Of a stretch of 64,000 nucleotides of DNA, positions 1 to 13,571 are shown in pieces. The translations under genes were made by a program, and so were the position numbers. Source of the stretch: Tetradesmus obliquus (Eukaryota; Chlorophyta; Chlorophyceae; Sphaeropleales; Scenedesmaceae); NCBI GenBank assembly GCA_030272155.1, contig CP126197.1:5262001-5326000 (forward strand), in the 5' to 3' direction. Under the pieces are notes generated by a model. It ran no database searches. It saw only the letters and a list, made by a program, of their open reading frames with translations, and was not told where the DNA came from. Each line of letters starts with the position of its first letter. Within the stretch, counting starts at the first letter, position 1.

Positions 1-64
1 CTGCCCAACCATGACATAGCCGGCGCTACAGGCAGGCATTACGACAAATTGTGGCATGCGGCTG

Positions 65-2601
65 TTATAGCTGCACGCCCTGCACCCCATGCAGGGGCAG
101 ATCGCGTCGTTTGAGGAACCTGCTGGTATCCACGCCCTGCTGTGGCACCACCAGGGCCAATGCAGCAGTAGCTACATGGCTGTACACAGCAGCATCAACA
201 CCATCCAACATCCCAGCAGCTACCGGCTTGACCATGCGGGCAGTTCAGACTGCCAGGTAGAAGCGTACAGCAGCGTAGTTAAGACTGGCACTCTGTCCAT
301 AACCCATGCATTCTAGAAGTTAGCATTCACTCTGCCGGTACTCACCGTACAGAGCCATGCCAGCAGTAGCAGCTGCACCCAGCAGCATTCCAGGCCCAAG
401 CAAGCCTGCTGCCTTGATGACTGTTTGATCGTCATTGCTGCCTGCTGCAGTTGCTGCGCCAGCCAGCTGGGGCTCAAATGTAGAGTTGGTTGTTACGTTG
501 GGGTTTGGAAATATGTGCGCCTTCGCATTGTCGTGCTGCAGCAGCAGAGGAGTTGAACAGAAGATCAGCATTGGTTTGATGGCCTCAACTTGTTATTATC
601 AAGGCTGCCCAAATGCATCAAGGTCTGTGCAGCTTTCAAAAACATGATGTGTGTGTTTGCCACCAAGCAACAACCACCAGCACAGCCTCACCTCTGCTGC
701 CCATGTGCTGCTGTAGTCAACAGTCCAGTCAGCGGCTGCTGCTGCTTCCCGCCCAGCAATGCTCTGCGGGCAGCTGTCAGTGCCAGTAGCTTGTGGCTCC
801 ACTGACAGCTGCGCCCAGGCGACTGCAGGGCGGCGGCTGTAGCTGCTGCTGCTGCTGCTGCTGCTGCTGTCACTGCTGACCATGCTGGGCAGTGCCAGGT
901 AGATCTGCCCGCCTGCCAGCACCGCCTGCACAGTACCAAGAAAGATAACATGTGCGACATAACAACAGTTTGGCGGCACTGGACAAAGCAGACACAAGCA
1001 ACGCATGATGCATGCAGCTGACGGCTAGCACCCTCAGCAACCTGCTGTCTTGCAGACCAACGCGCAGCTGGAACTGTTACTGAGAATGCGCATGATGACC
1101 ACAGTAACGCGCACCGCTCCATTCCAGAATCCAAGCGGCCTAGAGCCCATCTGCAGCGCAGGCGCGCCGCCAGGCTGCCGCAGCAGCAGCCCCGTAGGGG
1201 GTGCAGCAGGGCTGGCAATGGCTGCCTGCTGCACTGCCAGCAGCGGGGTGCTAGTAGGGGACCCCGGGCCTCCCCACTTCCAGAGGGTGGCGGTGTCGAG
1301 CAGTGCGGCTACTGTGATGGTGCGCGTGTCGAGTGACGCGCTGATGACTGGAGCCATTTGCTGTGGGTGAGTAGGAGTGAGGGTCCACCACAGCAGGCAT
1401 GACCATTAGGTGCAGCTACATGTTCTACACAAAAAAGAAAGTTGCTGCATGACCTTCTTGCGTTGAACTATTGCATCTTGCAGCTGAACAAGGTAGTCAC
1501 AGAAGCAGCAACATCGAAACGCAAGCCTTACCTCGCATACAAAGTAGGCAGTGCCAGCAGCAACATCGCCCGGCCCTTGCGGCCGCACAGGCTGCAGCTG
1601 GCTACACGGCCCTGCTGCTGCTGCGGTGCCAGCCGCCGCTGCTGCTGCTGCTGCCAGCTCTGCTGAGGTGTAGATCGCATAGAAGAAGTTCACTATGCCC
1701 ATGTATGCTGCATGCTTCGGCAGGGCCAGCAGCCCGATGCCGTTTGCTGTTGCGTTGGAGGGGCAGAGGGACTTGTAGGTCACAAAGATGCTGTCTGCAT
1801 TGTAGCTGACCTGGACAGGAAAACAATACGCGTTTACTGTTGAATTAGCAGCATGTTGCATGCTTTACTTGTTTGGTGTGCTGTGCTTTGGTGGTATCGA
1901 AAAAGTGCTCAGCAATGCCTGAATGCATCATGTCAGCCATGCTGCTGCTGCATACACAACCAAGCACCAGGCACCCTGTCCTGCAACTATCCTTGCTGCT
2001 GGCAGCTCTGTGAGCACCAGACAACACATGCATTGACTGTCAACTGTGCGCATACATGCAATGATCTGCTGCTATATGCTCGAAGTCTGACTATCACCAC
2101 CACAGTACTGTTGCTGTTCAACTTCTGGGTGTGGCAGCAGCAGCACACCTGTGTGTAGTCCACAATTGCCGACTCCTGCACTGGCGCCGTGCACGCCAGC
2201 GAGGTGTTGGCACCATCCGCAACTAGCCCAAACACAAACCAGCTGCCATTTGCATCGCTGCCTGTGCTCGCTGCCAGCAGCACCCGCCCCTGCCCGCCGC
2301 ATGTAGCTGTCACAAGGAATCTTCCCGCTGCATGGTCAAACACTGCTGACGGGTCAAACACGTCATCACAGTCTGCTGCTGCTCCTGCCATGAGTGAAGC
2401 TAAGCGCACTGTCCGGCTGCTGTTTGATATGCGTGAGCCGGTGCTGCTGCTGATGTTTGTGATTGTCAGCAGTGCACCAGATGCCTGCAGCAGGTGGTTA
2501 GGTCCTGCAGCTAGAGCAGCAGTGCCTGCAGGGGTGGGGCTGCTGATGCCTTCAAAGCCCTCAGCAGCTGCAGGCATGGCAGTTGACTGCTGCTGCAGCC
2601 G

Positions 2602-2638
<37 letters not shown>

Positions 2639-2851
2639 CTAGTGTTGTGGCGTTGGCTGTGAGGTGTTAATGTTGGCCCATTCAGGCCTGCTTGAGTTGC
2701 ATATCCAGGTACACCGCCAAGAGCAGCAGCAGCATCACCAGCAGCAGAAACAGCAGGCTGTGCAGTACGCTGCAGTGTTGGCCTTGACAATCCTGGACTT
2801 GCAGGATAGCCAGCTGCGCGCAGAGCTGCTGCGGCTGAAGCAGACGGTAAA

Positions 2852-2884
<33 letters not shown>

Positions 2885-3261
2885 ATGCTGCTGCTGTCAG
2901 TGACCGGTGTCAGCTGGCTCATCTCCAGCAGAGCCACTGCATGCAGTAGTGTAACAACCCACACGTGTGCGGCCATGTGTGCATTATCTGCGCCGTCTTC
3001 TTCACGGCACGCACAGCCACTGGCAAAAGCCAGCTGAAGTGCAGTGATAATTCTGGTTGAAACAGTACAACATTGAACTCGAACACACTGCCACACTTGA
3101 AACAGTGTATCATGAGGGTGCTGCTGCTTCTGCTGCTGCTCGCCAAAAATCACTTTCTCACCGTACTGTGGCGATGCACCGCTTGGTGCTGTTATCTGGC
3201 AGGTGCATAGTGTCGTTAAGCTGAGCAAAGTTATGGCTAATGCTCCTGAGTGCCAGCGCAT
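65..3261 (-). CDS. Secreted beta-propeller-like glycoprotein, 663 aa, seven exons
   Basis: Exons on the minus strand are 3162-3261, 2149-2936, 1532-1810, 1115-1360, 692-925, 346-535 and 65-219. They join in phase with GT-AG introns to 664 codons, with TAA at 65-67. The N-terminus (MRWHSGALAITLLSLTTLC) is a clear signal peptide. A Ser/Gln-rich stretch follows. Then comes a region with the pattern FDPSAVFDHAAGRFLV, a small-residue loop, GSWFVFGLV and a YNADSIFVTY strand. This recalls the DPxVxYD...RW...W...Y layout of secreted beta-propeller-like proteins known mainly from bacteria; I infer the fold from that resemblance only. Several NxS/T sites suggest N-glycosylation. A Gly/Ala-rich hydrophobic segment near the C-terminus (around GLLGPGMLLGAAATAG) could be a membrane anchor. 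The donor chosen for exon 4 (GTGCGC) is the least certain junction. Function unknown. Confidence 0.7.
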
Positions 3262-4058
3262 CCTTTTCCCGCTCTACCTCCGAACACTCTTTTGCGACCG
3301 GCGAGCCGTGGCATGTGCCAGCAATCACAACGCAAATGCAAAACCCAGATTCACATAGCCGGTATTGATATTTTAAAAGTCGTGTATGCACGTGTGTCCG
3401 TAAGTGTCCGGCAGCTCCGCCTAGTGTCTGTGCTAGCAAGGGATGTCGATTCTGTGCAGCGCGTGCTTCTTTAGCATAAGTCGTGTATGGATTCTGGTGC
3501 GGTTGCAGTTCGGGCGCCAAACTACTCAAAGTCACGCTTGTGAGTGACCGTGTATCTGACAGGCCTGCTTCAGCTGACTGCTGTACTGTAGAGCGCCCCA
3601 GAGCTACGCCAGACAACGTGCTGAGCGCACGATTACTACGTCAAGCGCCTCCAATTGAATGTTGTCGCATGTTTACGTGTCAACAGTACCCAGCTCGCGC
3701 AGCAAGGCTTGCTCAATCTGCAGCCGCACAGCAGGAGATGCAGATGAAAAACAGCAGTGCGCATATGCAAAGTTGGTGCCACAAAACGCTGCGGTGCTGT
3801 GTGTGGCAGCATACGCTGCACCATAACCACCGCTCTGAATGCCATCAAAAGCAGCATCCCTCAAACGTCACAGGCAAGCACGCTGCAACCCTCAGGCAGC
3901 AGAGCTGACTTGCAACAAATCCAAAGGCAGGATCGGGCCCAGCAGCCTGCTGCCAATCCATGGCGTTGCTGCTGGCCATGCACAACGGCCTGATTGTTAT
4001 GCTCAAGTTCTCTGGCCATGATGCAGATGGTGACTCCCCACGTTGCCATGCAGCATGC
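3262..4058. other. Intergenic, no gene seen
   Basis: Lies between the start of the secreted-protein gene and the stop of the WD40 gene, both on the minus strand. It should hold the promoter of the first and the 3' UTR of the second. Short open frames occur but none shows a conserved motif or a closing splice model. Confidence 0.4.
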
Positions 4059-4221
4059 TCAGCGCATGCGCGCATACACAAGGTTTCCAGAAGCAGCAAA
4101 GCCAGCCAACACATCAACCCCAGCTGCCTTAGACACACCCAGCCACCTTGCATCACCCCGGAAGGACACACCAGCAGCAGCACCTGCTGCAGCACCACCC
4201 TCAACACTAGCCCCTCCATCC

Positions 4222-4253
<32 letters not shown>

Positions 4254-6303
4254 GCCCCGTGTCCGGTCTCCGCTGCCAGGCGCACCAGGTGCTGCTGCTG
4301 CTGCTGTCACCTTCACTGCTGCTGCTGCTGCCTCGCCGTCTTCCGCGGCTGCTGCTGCTGATGTCTGGAAGGCCCGTGCATTGCTGCCCGGCTTGTCCCA
4401 CCTGCCACACAGCACTTCTAGATCTAGCCCTGCCAGAACAGCATAGCGCGGGTCCGACTGTAGGAATGACAGGCTGTGTATGGCCAGGCGTGTTGCGCCG
4501 CCCCACTTGCTGAGTAGCTTCCACTTGCGGGGCTCCGTGAGGAAAAGTGAGCGCTCAGCGCCAGCACTAAAGGGTGCAAGAGATATGCAGAGCAGCAAGA
4601 GGTGCGAGCAGGCAAGTAAAGGAGGGTGTTGCAAGAGCAGCAATATGGCACCCGTATTGCTGCTGCAAGTGGTGCAGGTGCAAGCAACGCAGAAAGGCCA
4701 GGTGACGAGGGAGGTGTGAGGCGCAGTAATGCACTTCTGCCAAAGCGAGTGGGGCAAGTGTTGCGCCACCTCATGTGCTGAGCAGCTTCCACTTGCGGGG
4801 CTCTGTGAGGAACAGGGAGCGCTCAGCGCCAGCGCTGCAGGGCGCAGGGGTGTGGCAGGGTGCAAATGGTGTAGACGAGGTGGGAGTGGTGCAAGTACAC
4901 TTAGCACTGCCAGGCAGATGGATGTGGGGAAAGAAAGTAGGCGCCCTAAACCTCTATCTCAGAAGCGACGCAAGCGTGATGTTGGAGGCATGTGCAAGCA
5001 TGGCTCACCAGCTTGCCATGTGCATCATTCTCACCTGCCAAGCAGCCCTCCCTGCGCCCCACACCAGTCCAGCGCATACAGTGGCTGCCCCACTGTGGCA
5101 GTTACTGCTGTTCCTTAGCTCAATCGCCAACCAGCTCAGCAACACATGCTGTACATCTCAGCCATGATGCATGTTGCCAGCAAGCTCAGCCAGCCCTGCT
5201 TGCTGCCCGGCCAGCAACTTGACACCAGCTGGATAAACCCAGTAAACCACACACCATTTGTAGCATATGCTAAGCATGCTAATCTCTCACCTGCCAAGCA
5301 GCCCTCCCTGTGCCCCACACCAGTCCAGCGCATACAGCGGCTGCCCCACTGTGGCAGTCGCCAGTCGCTGCACACAGCCGCCCGCCGCACCTGCTGCTCT
5401 CGCATCCCACAGTGACACCATGTGTGACTCAGCAACAGCGAGTAACTGACCCTCAGTTCCAGCTAGCCCAGGCGGCAAGAACCTTAGGGCATAGGGGTTT
5501 AGTGAGGTGCTGTAGGTGCGGATCAAACCGCCTGATTCAACATCGTACAAGCTGACGTCTCGCGCAAAGCCCCGGGCTGTTGCCAGCAGCAGGCCGGCAT
5601 CGCTGCCGCTGCTGCTGCTGCTGCTGCTGAAGCAGGCTCCCGCCCAGCCTCCTTCCCTGCAGGAATCCTGCGGGGAGAAGCGCAGCTGCGCCAGCAGTGC
5701 TGGTGTGCCTGCTGCTGCCGCTGCTGCTGCTGCTGCCTCGCTGCATTGGTCCTGCAGATCTAGCTGCATCCGCACAATGCTGCCTGCACCGTATGCGTCT
5801 ACACTTGCTAGCAGCAGCTGCGGGGATTGCTGGCCCTGCCCATCTGCCTGCTGCACCGCACACTGATGCAGCGCGAGCGCTTGCACCTCGCCTGCATGTG
5901 TTAGCTGCTGCAGGTGCAAAACGGGCTGCGCCTGCAGCCTCACAGGCAGTAGGATGCCTTCTTTGCCCTGCTCTGGCTTTGCGTTCTGCTGCAGAGCTGA
6001 CACCTGAGACCAGTACACACGGGAACCTGTTGCTATGGCGCTGCAGTAGACAGATGATTCTGGGGCGTCCTGCAAGGCCCATGCTGCGATCCTGCAGCCA
6101 TGCATAGCTCCAGGTGAAGGCTCCCGCTGCAGACCAGCTGGTATTTGAAATAAGGCCTGCATATCAGGTCCGGGCTGCTCATGCTGCTCGGGCTGCACGT
6201 GCTGCTGCTTTTTAGGCTGCTGCTGGTGCTGCTGCTGCTGGTGGTCTGCTGCTGTCTGCTCTGCGTCATCCAGGCGAGGTCGCTTCGAAATTGGCTCTTC
6301 CAT
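4059..6303 (-). CDS. WD40-repeat protein, 506 aa, two exons
   Basis: Exon 1 is 5291-6303 and exon 2 is 4059-4566, together 507 codons ending in TGA at 4059-4061. The ATG at 6303 opens MEEPISKRPRLDD, whose KRPR could be a nuclear signal. A Gln/His-rich stretch follows. WD-type blades can be seen: DVSLYDVESGGLIRTY, then HMVSLWDARAAG, QPLYALDWCG, RYAVLAGLDLEVLCGRWD and ARWLGVSKAAGVDVLAGF. Poly-Ala and poly-Ser runs interrupt the blades. The intron (4567-5290) holds degenerate copies of the end of exon 1 (about 5035-5110, shifted 256 bp) and of the start of exon 2 (about 4770-4850). WD40 proteins are interaction scaffolds; I cannot assign an orthologue. Confidence 0.75.
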
Positions 6304-7300
6304 GCTAATGATTGCTGCTGATGAGCGATCAGCTTTGATAGCCGGCTTGTCGGTCTAGTCACCGGCCGGTCAAGTGTCGGGGTGCTTCACACGTCTGTTG
6401 AGCACAAAGGCTATTAATCCTCGCGAAAAGGGGAAACTTAATTGACATACTGAAGGTGACTTCACTTTCAATGGACGGTTTGCTGAGCAGCAACAGCACG
6501 TGCATGTCAGAGGTGTTACATGTCCAACCAGTTCCTCAGGTTGAACCTCATGCCCAAGCCTTCTTCCCTGCAGAGCACCGCACACTCACCAAATGAAAAT
6601 AAACAACGAAGAGAGGCTGTGGGGCGATGAAGCGTCAGATTGTCATATGCAGTTGAAAGGATAAAATCAAGCCTGTGATGGCACAGCAATGACGCTGACA
6701 CCGACGCTGAGCCTCAGACACCTGCTGAGACGAGGCTGTCTCAATTGTGTCTTATGCTCATACTGCATCCAAAAGAGAACACGAAGAACTAACACAATGA
6801 CTCCCATACACCTGCCAATCACATCTGAACTTGGCAGCCTGGCCTATATCATCTAAAGGATCACGTTGGTCCTCGTCTAACACACAACAAAAGCGCTTAG
6901 TGCATGTGATGATTCTAGGTAAATACCTGTGACATCTTTACAGTGGAATTTTCCAGATGCAGGCGGCCTGTTGTTTGTTGCAAATGCAACACCACCAGCA
7001 CAAAGCGTACAAGGCATGGCCTGCATCAGCACAGAACTTAATACCTGGCACAGATCAGCTGCAGCACAGCACCTTCATGAATCTACCTCAATCCTCACCA
7101 ACTACCTGTCTACACGCAACTACCTGCAACCTCACAGTCACGTCACCTAAACTGACATCGTGATCGATCATGTCCTGCGCCTGCCTGAAGGTGAAGCCAC
7201 ACAACTCCTACATGCTACCTCTGCATCTGCCCTTCCCACCACGCCCCACGAGTCACCCTCCCAAAACAGCCAGCCCAACCACCACTCAGCCCTCCCACCC
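6304..7300. other. Intergenic, no gene seen
   Basis: About 1 kb between the WD40 start codon and the stop codon of the large membrane-protein gene, both on the minus strand. It is less repetitive and more AT-rich than its neighbours. It is the likely promoter of the WD40 gene and 3' UTR of the other. No open frame here has recognisable similarity. Confidence 0.4.
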
Positions 7301-8174
7301 CTACCGCCGGCCTCCCCTGGCCTCAGCACTCGCATCAACAACAGGCTGCCACACAGCCCCACGCGCCTGCTCAGGCCCATGCCCAGGAGGCCCCAGCAGC
7401 GCCTTCAACCCCACACCACTGCCACTGCGCAGCTGCGCCACCTCAGCAGCAGCAGCCCCCAGCCCCACAGCAGGTGATGTGCAGCGGCTGACATCAGCCT
7501 GCCAGCCAGCCTGCACATCGCTGTCCTCTGCAGCTAGCACTGCCGCTGCAGCTGCTGACTCGCACTGCAGACCTGCTCCAACAGCCGGTCCCCGCTTGCC
7601 AGGACTCTTAGGGGGCGGGGAGCCGCCCGCTGCATTGCTGGCCACGGCCAGCCGCGCCATACCGCTGCCGCCTGCTGCTGCTGCTGAGGTCACCGCAGAG
7701 CTATCAGGGGTGCTGCGGCCGCTGCCTGCGCCTGCGCCGATCTCTGCCACAAACTGCTTCACGCCTGCCGTCTCAATGACCGTGCCGCTCTGCGTGACGG
7801 TGAAGGTGCGGCCCTTGCTGGCGCTGCTGCTGCTGGGCGCCGCATCCACGCTGCACTGAATGTCGCAGTCGGGGTAGTACGAGTCAAACGACTCCACTGC
7901 GTACGCGCTGCTGCCTGCGCCATAGTTGCCAGCACTGCCGGCTGCGTGTGCAGTAGTAGCTGCAGGCGGCCTGCCATGCACTGCAGGGATGCTGCCGCCC
8001 CCGCTGACTGCACGCGCTATGCCAGGCCTGCTCGGCTGCCGCATGCCCGGCTGCTGGCTGCCGCCCCGCTGCAGCAATGCACTCTTCAGCGGGCCTGCTG
8101 CAGCAGCCGCCTGGCTGCCAGCAGCAGCAACTGGCTGCGCTGCTGCTGCGCCTCCCAAGCGGCCAGCTGTAGAG

Positions 8175-8209
<35 letters not shown>

Positions 8210-11200
8210 CATGCTCATGCGCTGCTGCTGCCGCCGCATCAGCATGCCCTGGCTGCTGCTCTTGCGGCTGACCCCACCAGCACCCTGCCGCTGGATCGAC
8301 TGCAGCATGGACTGCTGCTGCTCTGAGGCTGCTGCTGCTGCCGACAGCAGCCGCTGCGTGCCTTCCTCTTGACCTGCTGCCTCCTCCTCTTCACTCAGAG
8401 GCTCTGCCAAGTTGCAGATGTCACTCATCATCGTGGGGTAGAACGGCTCATCACCGTCTTCACAGCCGCCACCAGCTGCTGCTGCGCCAGCCGCTCCACT
8501 TGCTCCACTGCTGTTACCTGGGCCAGCATACACATCTGACTCACGCTGCTGCTGCTGGGCTGGTGGCTGACGCTGCCCTGCAAGCTGCCGCGCAGCAGCA
8601 GGGTTTGCAAACGCCAACCTCGCCAGCTTGGCCGCAAGCTCTTCCTGCGAAGCTGTCAGCTGCTCTGTGCTGCTGGTGCCAGTCACAGCAGCAATCATCT
8701 CCCTGTCTATCACCCTCCTGCTGGCGGTGTTGCCTCCACCACCAGCAGCACTTGCTGCCGCTGGAGCTGCAGCTACTGCCTGCTGCTGCTGAGACCTGCT
8801 CGCAGCTACCGCTGTTACATCAGCAGCACTGCCAACCTGTTGCTGGCCGGCCCAGCTGCCCTGCAGCCCACTGCTGCCGCCAGTGCTGCTGATGCTTGCC
8901 GCAGCCACTGCCGCTTGTGCTGCTGCGCCAGGTGCAGCTGACTCTGCTGCAGTCCCGCTGCTGGAAGCTGGCCTGCTGTCCAATGTTTCATGCAGCGTAG
9001 ATGGCGGGCTGGGGTTGGCATCAGGCCAGCTGCCAGATGCAGCACGTGCCCTGCCAGGCAGCTGCTGCTGCTGCTGGCTGCTGCGCACGCCTCCCTTGGC
9101 ACCAATACTGCTGCTTCTGGCGGCAGTGCCAGCAGCAGCATCAGGCTGCACCTGCTCCTCCTCCTCAGCTACTGCTGCCTCCTCATACCCTTCCTCTACA
9201 AGCCTCCCAAGTGCAGCTGCTAGCCCTGTGTAGGTGCTGCAGTTGGCCTCGAATGACCCCCCCAAGTTGCACATGTCGCTCATGTAAGCCCAGTCCGACA
9301 TGCGTGCCCGCGCTGTCCCGCCACCTGCCTGCGCCAATATGCTGCTGCCGCGCTGCTGTGAGCCTGCTGCTGTCCTTGATGCAGTCTTCTTACCGGTCAC
9401 AGGGCTGCTGCTAACTCGTGTTGCTGCAAGGCTACTTGTAACACCTGCCAGCAGCACCCCAGAGTCCTGCCGTGCCGGCGGCTGCAGCTGCTGCTGCTCA
9501 TCATCGCTCGTCAGACCCAAAGAGGAGCCTCGTGACAGCTGCTGCTGGGTCTGCTGCTGCATTGCTGCTGCCGCTGCTGCATCTAGCACCTGCTGCGGCT
9601 GCCCTTGCTGCATGCTGTCCTGCCGCGAGGGTGGCTGCGAGCTGCTCTGCTGCCGTGACATGCCAGCTGATGAAGATCTCTCCATCCGAAGCTCAGCTGT
9701 GCTCATGCCGGCACCACCCAGCCAGCTTGCGTAGTTGCAGATGTCTGACTGCACGGTAGCATACTGCGGGTTCACCTGCGCTGCTGCTGCCGCACCATGC
9801 TCCGCAGCAGCTCCACGGCCAGAGTCACCAGCATGGTTCGTCTGCGCCTGCTGCTGCTCGCTGGCATGCTTGTCACCGCTATCAGTGCCGGCCGCACTAC
9901 CTGAGTGCCGCTGCCAGCTGCCTGCCAGGCCAGCCTTGCTCAGCGTGCCCCTGCTGCTGCTGAGGCCTGTGCCCATGCCCCTAGGGGCCCTGCCAGGGGT
10001 GGGCTTGATGGCCATGAGGGGCACATCCTCCTGGCTCAGCTGCAGCTTCACTGATGCAGCACCAACAGACAGCCTGCTGGCTGACAGGCTGTCACCCGAG
10101 CCGCCAAGGCCGGTCAGGCTACCGCATGCCGACAGCCTGCGCTGCTGCTGCTGCTGCTGCTGCTGCTGTGGCTCGGTGTAGTCCAAGCTGCTCCTGCCTG
10201 CTGCCGCTGCTGCTGACACTGGCTCGATGCCAACACTTGCGCCACCAGTGCTCAGCCGCAGCCGGCTGCCCTGCGCCATGCCTGCTGCTGCTTCGTCTGC
10301 GCAGTGTGAGGGCTCTGGGCTGAGCGTGGGCTGTGGAGCAGGAACTGCACATGCAGCAGCAGCGGCAGCAGCAGCAGCGGCAGCAGCAGCAGCGGCGGCG
10401 CTGACAGGGGCGTGGCCGCCACCAGTGCTGGCTGCCCTGGGAGGCAGCCCGTTCATGCTGCTGCGGGGCTTAGGAGGCAGCCCTGCTGCCCTGCTGCTGT
10501 GCCCTGCTGCTGGCGCTGCAGCGACAACATGCTGCTGCTGCTGGTGCAGCCGCCGGCGAGCAGACAGGGGCCCTTCCTCAATCGCTGCAATGGCAGCCGC
10601 AACATGGCCGCCTCTGCTGCTGGGCCGAGGGCTTGCAAGCCTGCTGTTGCAGGTGCTCCTGGCTGGTGTGCCCATATGCAGCGGCCCCTCTGCATGAGAT
10701 GGGTGCAGCCGGCTGCTGCTGCTGCAGTTCTCCAGCAGGGGCGCAGTTTGTGCCTCGTTGTGCTGCGAGTGCGCTGCTGCTGGCGTGCCTGGTGCACAGG
10801 GCGCGGCATCGTCATCCTCAGACTCTTCAGCTCCTATCTCTGAGCCTGCATCGTGATGCACAGCAATCAAGGCGCAGGACATCAGCAGCAGGACAGCTGT
10901 CAACAGCACACACCACTGCTCAAGCTGCCCACACATTGCTAAGGACACAAACAGCACGGCTCTGCGGTGTACAATACAAGTGACAGCCGCGTTTGCGGCG
11001 CTTGCATCCACATCCCTCACCCGGCTGCGGCTGCCCATACGGGTTGTCCACCACGCCGGATGACGTGTCGCTGCTGATGCTGTCGGCCAGCCTGCTGCCG
11101 CCAGCCCTGGTGTGATGCGCCACGCTGTCGCTGCGCGTGGACTGTGTGCGTACCGCGCGCATGACGCGCGAGGTGCTGAGGCCGCTGGTGAGGGGCCCTG

Positions 11201-12914
11201 GCAGGCTGGGCGCCTGGCTGGCGGCGTGGCTGATCATGGACGACTCTGCGGCCACTGCGGAGGAGCAACACAAAGCAATACTAGGTCAGCACAAAGATGC
11301 GGCCAGCCAACACGCATGGTACAGGAGAGACTGGCAGCACGTTAGGTTTGCTGCCATGTTGCGCACCCATCAGCAAATGTCCCCTGGCCCATCAGTGATT
11401 GTGCTGATAGTGCTGCTGCTCACGACTTGACAATCACTCACCAGCGACCATCTGCTGCACTTGCGGTGCCTTGTACGGCGCTGCAGCCTGGCACTGCTGC
11501 TGCTGTTGCTGCTGCATCAGCGCGTGCATCTGCAGGAGGCTGCAGGGATACAGTGCTGCTGTAACCCAGGAGTCCCCTTCATGGTCGCTGACTGCATGCT
11601 TTGCAACCACGCGCTGCCGCTGCGCAAGTGTCAGCCACGCCACCAGCGGCAGGCCCAGGCACATGCTGCAGGTGGCAGGCAGTACAGGTGGTTAGTACTG
11701 CTAATCATATCTAGTTGTACATATGGAGGCGCAACAGGCATGCTGGTCTTGCTGCTGCAAGGCAGGCTGCGCACATAAGCAGTACTGCTGGTCGGTATGG
11801 GTGGCATTCAATAACGCTGCAGATGTGCCGTGCTGCGCAGCTTGCTGTGTAAGCCTTTGCTCACCAGCTGCATGCAGCCTGCAGCAGGCAGGTGTGCACG
11901 CACAGCTTCAACCCCTCATTGCCCAGTCCGCAGAGCTGTGCGTTCAGCTCCCTGCAATAGCATGACGGGCTGTTTGAGCAGGGCAAGAATGGCATGCAGC
12001 ACAAGCAGCTGGAAGGCTGTCGCATGTGCAGCGTGCTGTACCGTTCAGTAGTGCACTGTGCAATCAAGGCAGTTTGCCTTGAGCATGGCCTTTCTTTCAC
12101 CAGCACTGCTGAGACCTTGTCTGGCCTCAAGCTGGAAACTGGATACATTCTGCAACACCTAGGCCATTGTGCTCTTCTGTGAAACTGACAAGAGATGCTG
12201 TTCACCAGCTGCAACATGCATGAGCAGTGCGCACCTGCAAGTGGGGCCGCACAGCGAGCGCGGCTGCAGGCAGCAGATGTCTGCGGGCTCCTCTTCTTGG
12301 AACAGCGTTTCGTTCTGCCCAAGTGCAGCTGCTGGGAACAGCAATGCCTGCATGCAGCAGAGGTGGCTGCTGTCAAGCTGCCTTTCAGAGAGGAAATGGT
12401 GCTTCACGTTGTTGGTGGTACCGGCTATGCACAGAAAGAAGTTGGCAACTGGTGTACTGCTACATGTCAAGGGTGAGATTTGGTGAGCAGTATCATTTCA
12501 CTGGAAGCACTCTTGCACTGCTACATTTGCTCACCTTGACGAAAAACCATGGCCACGACCCCTGCAAGCACGCACGTCGCAAAGTAAGCATCTGCAGCAG
12601 CGGCAAGCTGCCAGGCTTGCATAATCAGTAGCAGTCAGTGATGTGCATCAGACTCACCTGGGTTGCAGCAGACAGCTGCTCACTTTCCAGGCATCCAAGC
12701 AAGGACACTGCAGGCCCCACAGTGCAGAAGTCAGCACAACAGCAACACAACAAAACAACCATGGCTGTGTAGGGTGGAGTTCCAGCGCACCAGGCCACTG
12801 TCTCCGTTCTAAAGCAGCTGTAGGTGCTGCTGGAGACCCAGGCTGCCCCTGATCCGTTGACATTGCTAAACGGCAGCTAGGTACTGCTGTGCTGCAGCTG
12901 TCCGCCCATGACAC
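7301..12914 (-). CDS. Multi-pass membrane protein with long SDICN-motif tail, 1581 aa
   Basis: Eight minus-strand exons close in phase: 12684-12914, 12535-12607, 12235-12448, 12101-12149, 11865-11947, 11442-11665, 11021-11254 and 7301-10938 (1582 codons). The N-terminal third has about five hydrophobic segments, including WLFCCVAVVLTSALWGL, AYFATCVLAGVVAMVF, CMCLGLPLVAWLTLA and WCVLLTAVLLLMSCALIAV. The tail of about 1200 residues is low-complexity (Gln, Ala and Ser runs). It carries a recurring short motif: QSDICN (near 9735), MSDMCN (near 9270), MSDICN (near 8420) and a weaker PDCDIQC (near 7875). Acidic or aromatic residues flank the motif. The layout suggests a receptor or channel-like membrane core with a large cytoplasmic scaffold tail, which is inference. 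No family recognised. The start could instead be the second Met of exon 1. Confidence 0.68.
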
Positions 12915-13571
12915 GACTACAAGCTATTGCGTCTTGTAAAACATTGATGCGGAGTAGCCATTTAATTTGTTTTTGTCAATCGTGAGCGACGGACGCTGAG
13001 CATCGGTGGCGACAGACGAGTCAAATAAAAAGTCATTCTATACTTTGCCCACACGCAACCTCATCTGCGCTCAAAACCGTGCAGACTGCACATGTTCAGG
13101 CACATGTGGGCCCAAGTTCGCTGGGTTCTGGATTGATGTTGGTAATCAGTTGCAACTGACACAGGCATCGCATCTGCAGCCAGAGCTATTGCGCAGCTTG
13201 CATAAAAGCAGCGCCATAAATATGAATGTCTCACAGAGGTGCCTGTACCGCAACAAGCGGTGGACAACAGTGCAGTACTACTTCTGGCACTTTCAGGCAG
13301 TACTGCCACCGCATCTTGCAGCGCAGCGCACACTGGTTGCCTGCAGTGGTCGAAACATACATATATCAGTCATCAGCATGCGCCATGCCCCACCAGAGAA
13401 CATCAGCATGCGACATACAGCAGCATGCGTCACACAGTGATGCACCATGCACTGCCTGCGGCAGTGCCGCACACAGTGACGCACAGTGATGCCGCATGCA
13501 CTGCGGCCATGTCAACTTGACACTCAGGCCCAGTAGAGCCTTCGTCACCAGCCTGCACTGCTTCTGTGACA
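12915..13571. other. Intergenic, simple-sequence rich
   Basis: Between the large membrane-protein gene and the delta-tubulin stop codon. Around 13370-13500 there are short degenerate CAGCATGCG / CACAGTGATGC repeats. No supported gene; it probably contains the delta-tubulin 3' UTR and the promoter of the neighbouring minus-strand gene. Confidence 0.4.

Noticed and set aside
51..316. Short plus-strand frames at the left edge
   Set aside because: They are shadows of the last exon of the minus-strand secreted-protein gene.
8000..10700. Plus-strand Leu/Cys-rich frames of 100-160 codons
   Set aside because: They are CTG repeats read opposite to the Gln/Ala-rich tail of the large membrane protein; composition is purely repeat-driven.
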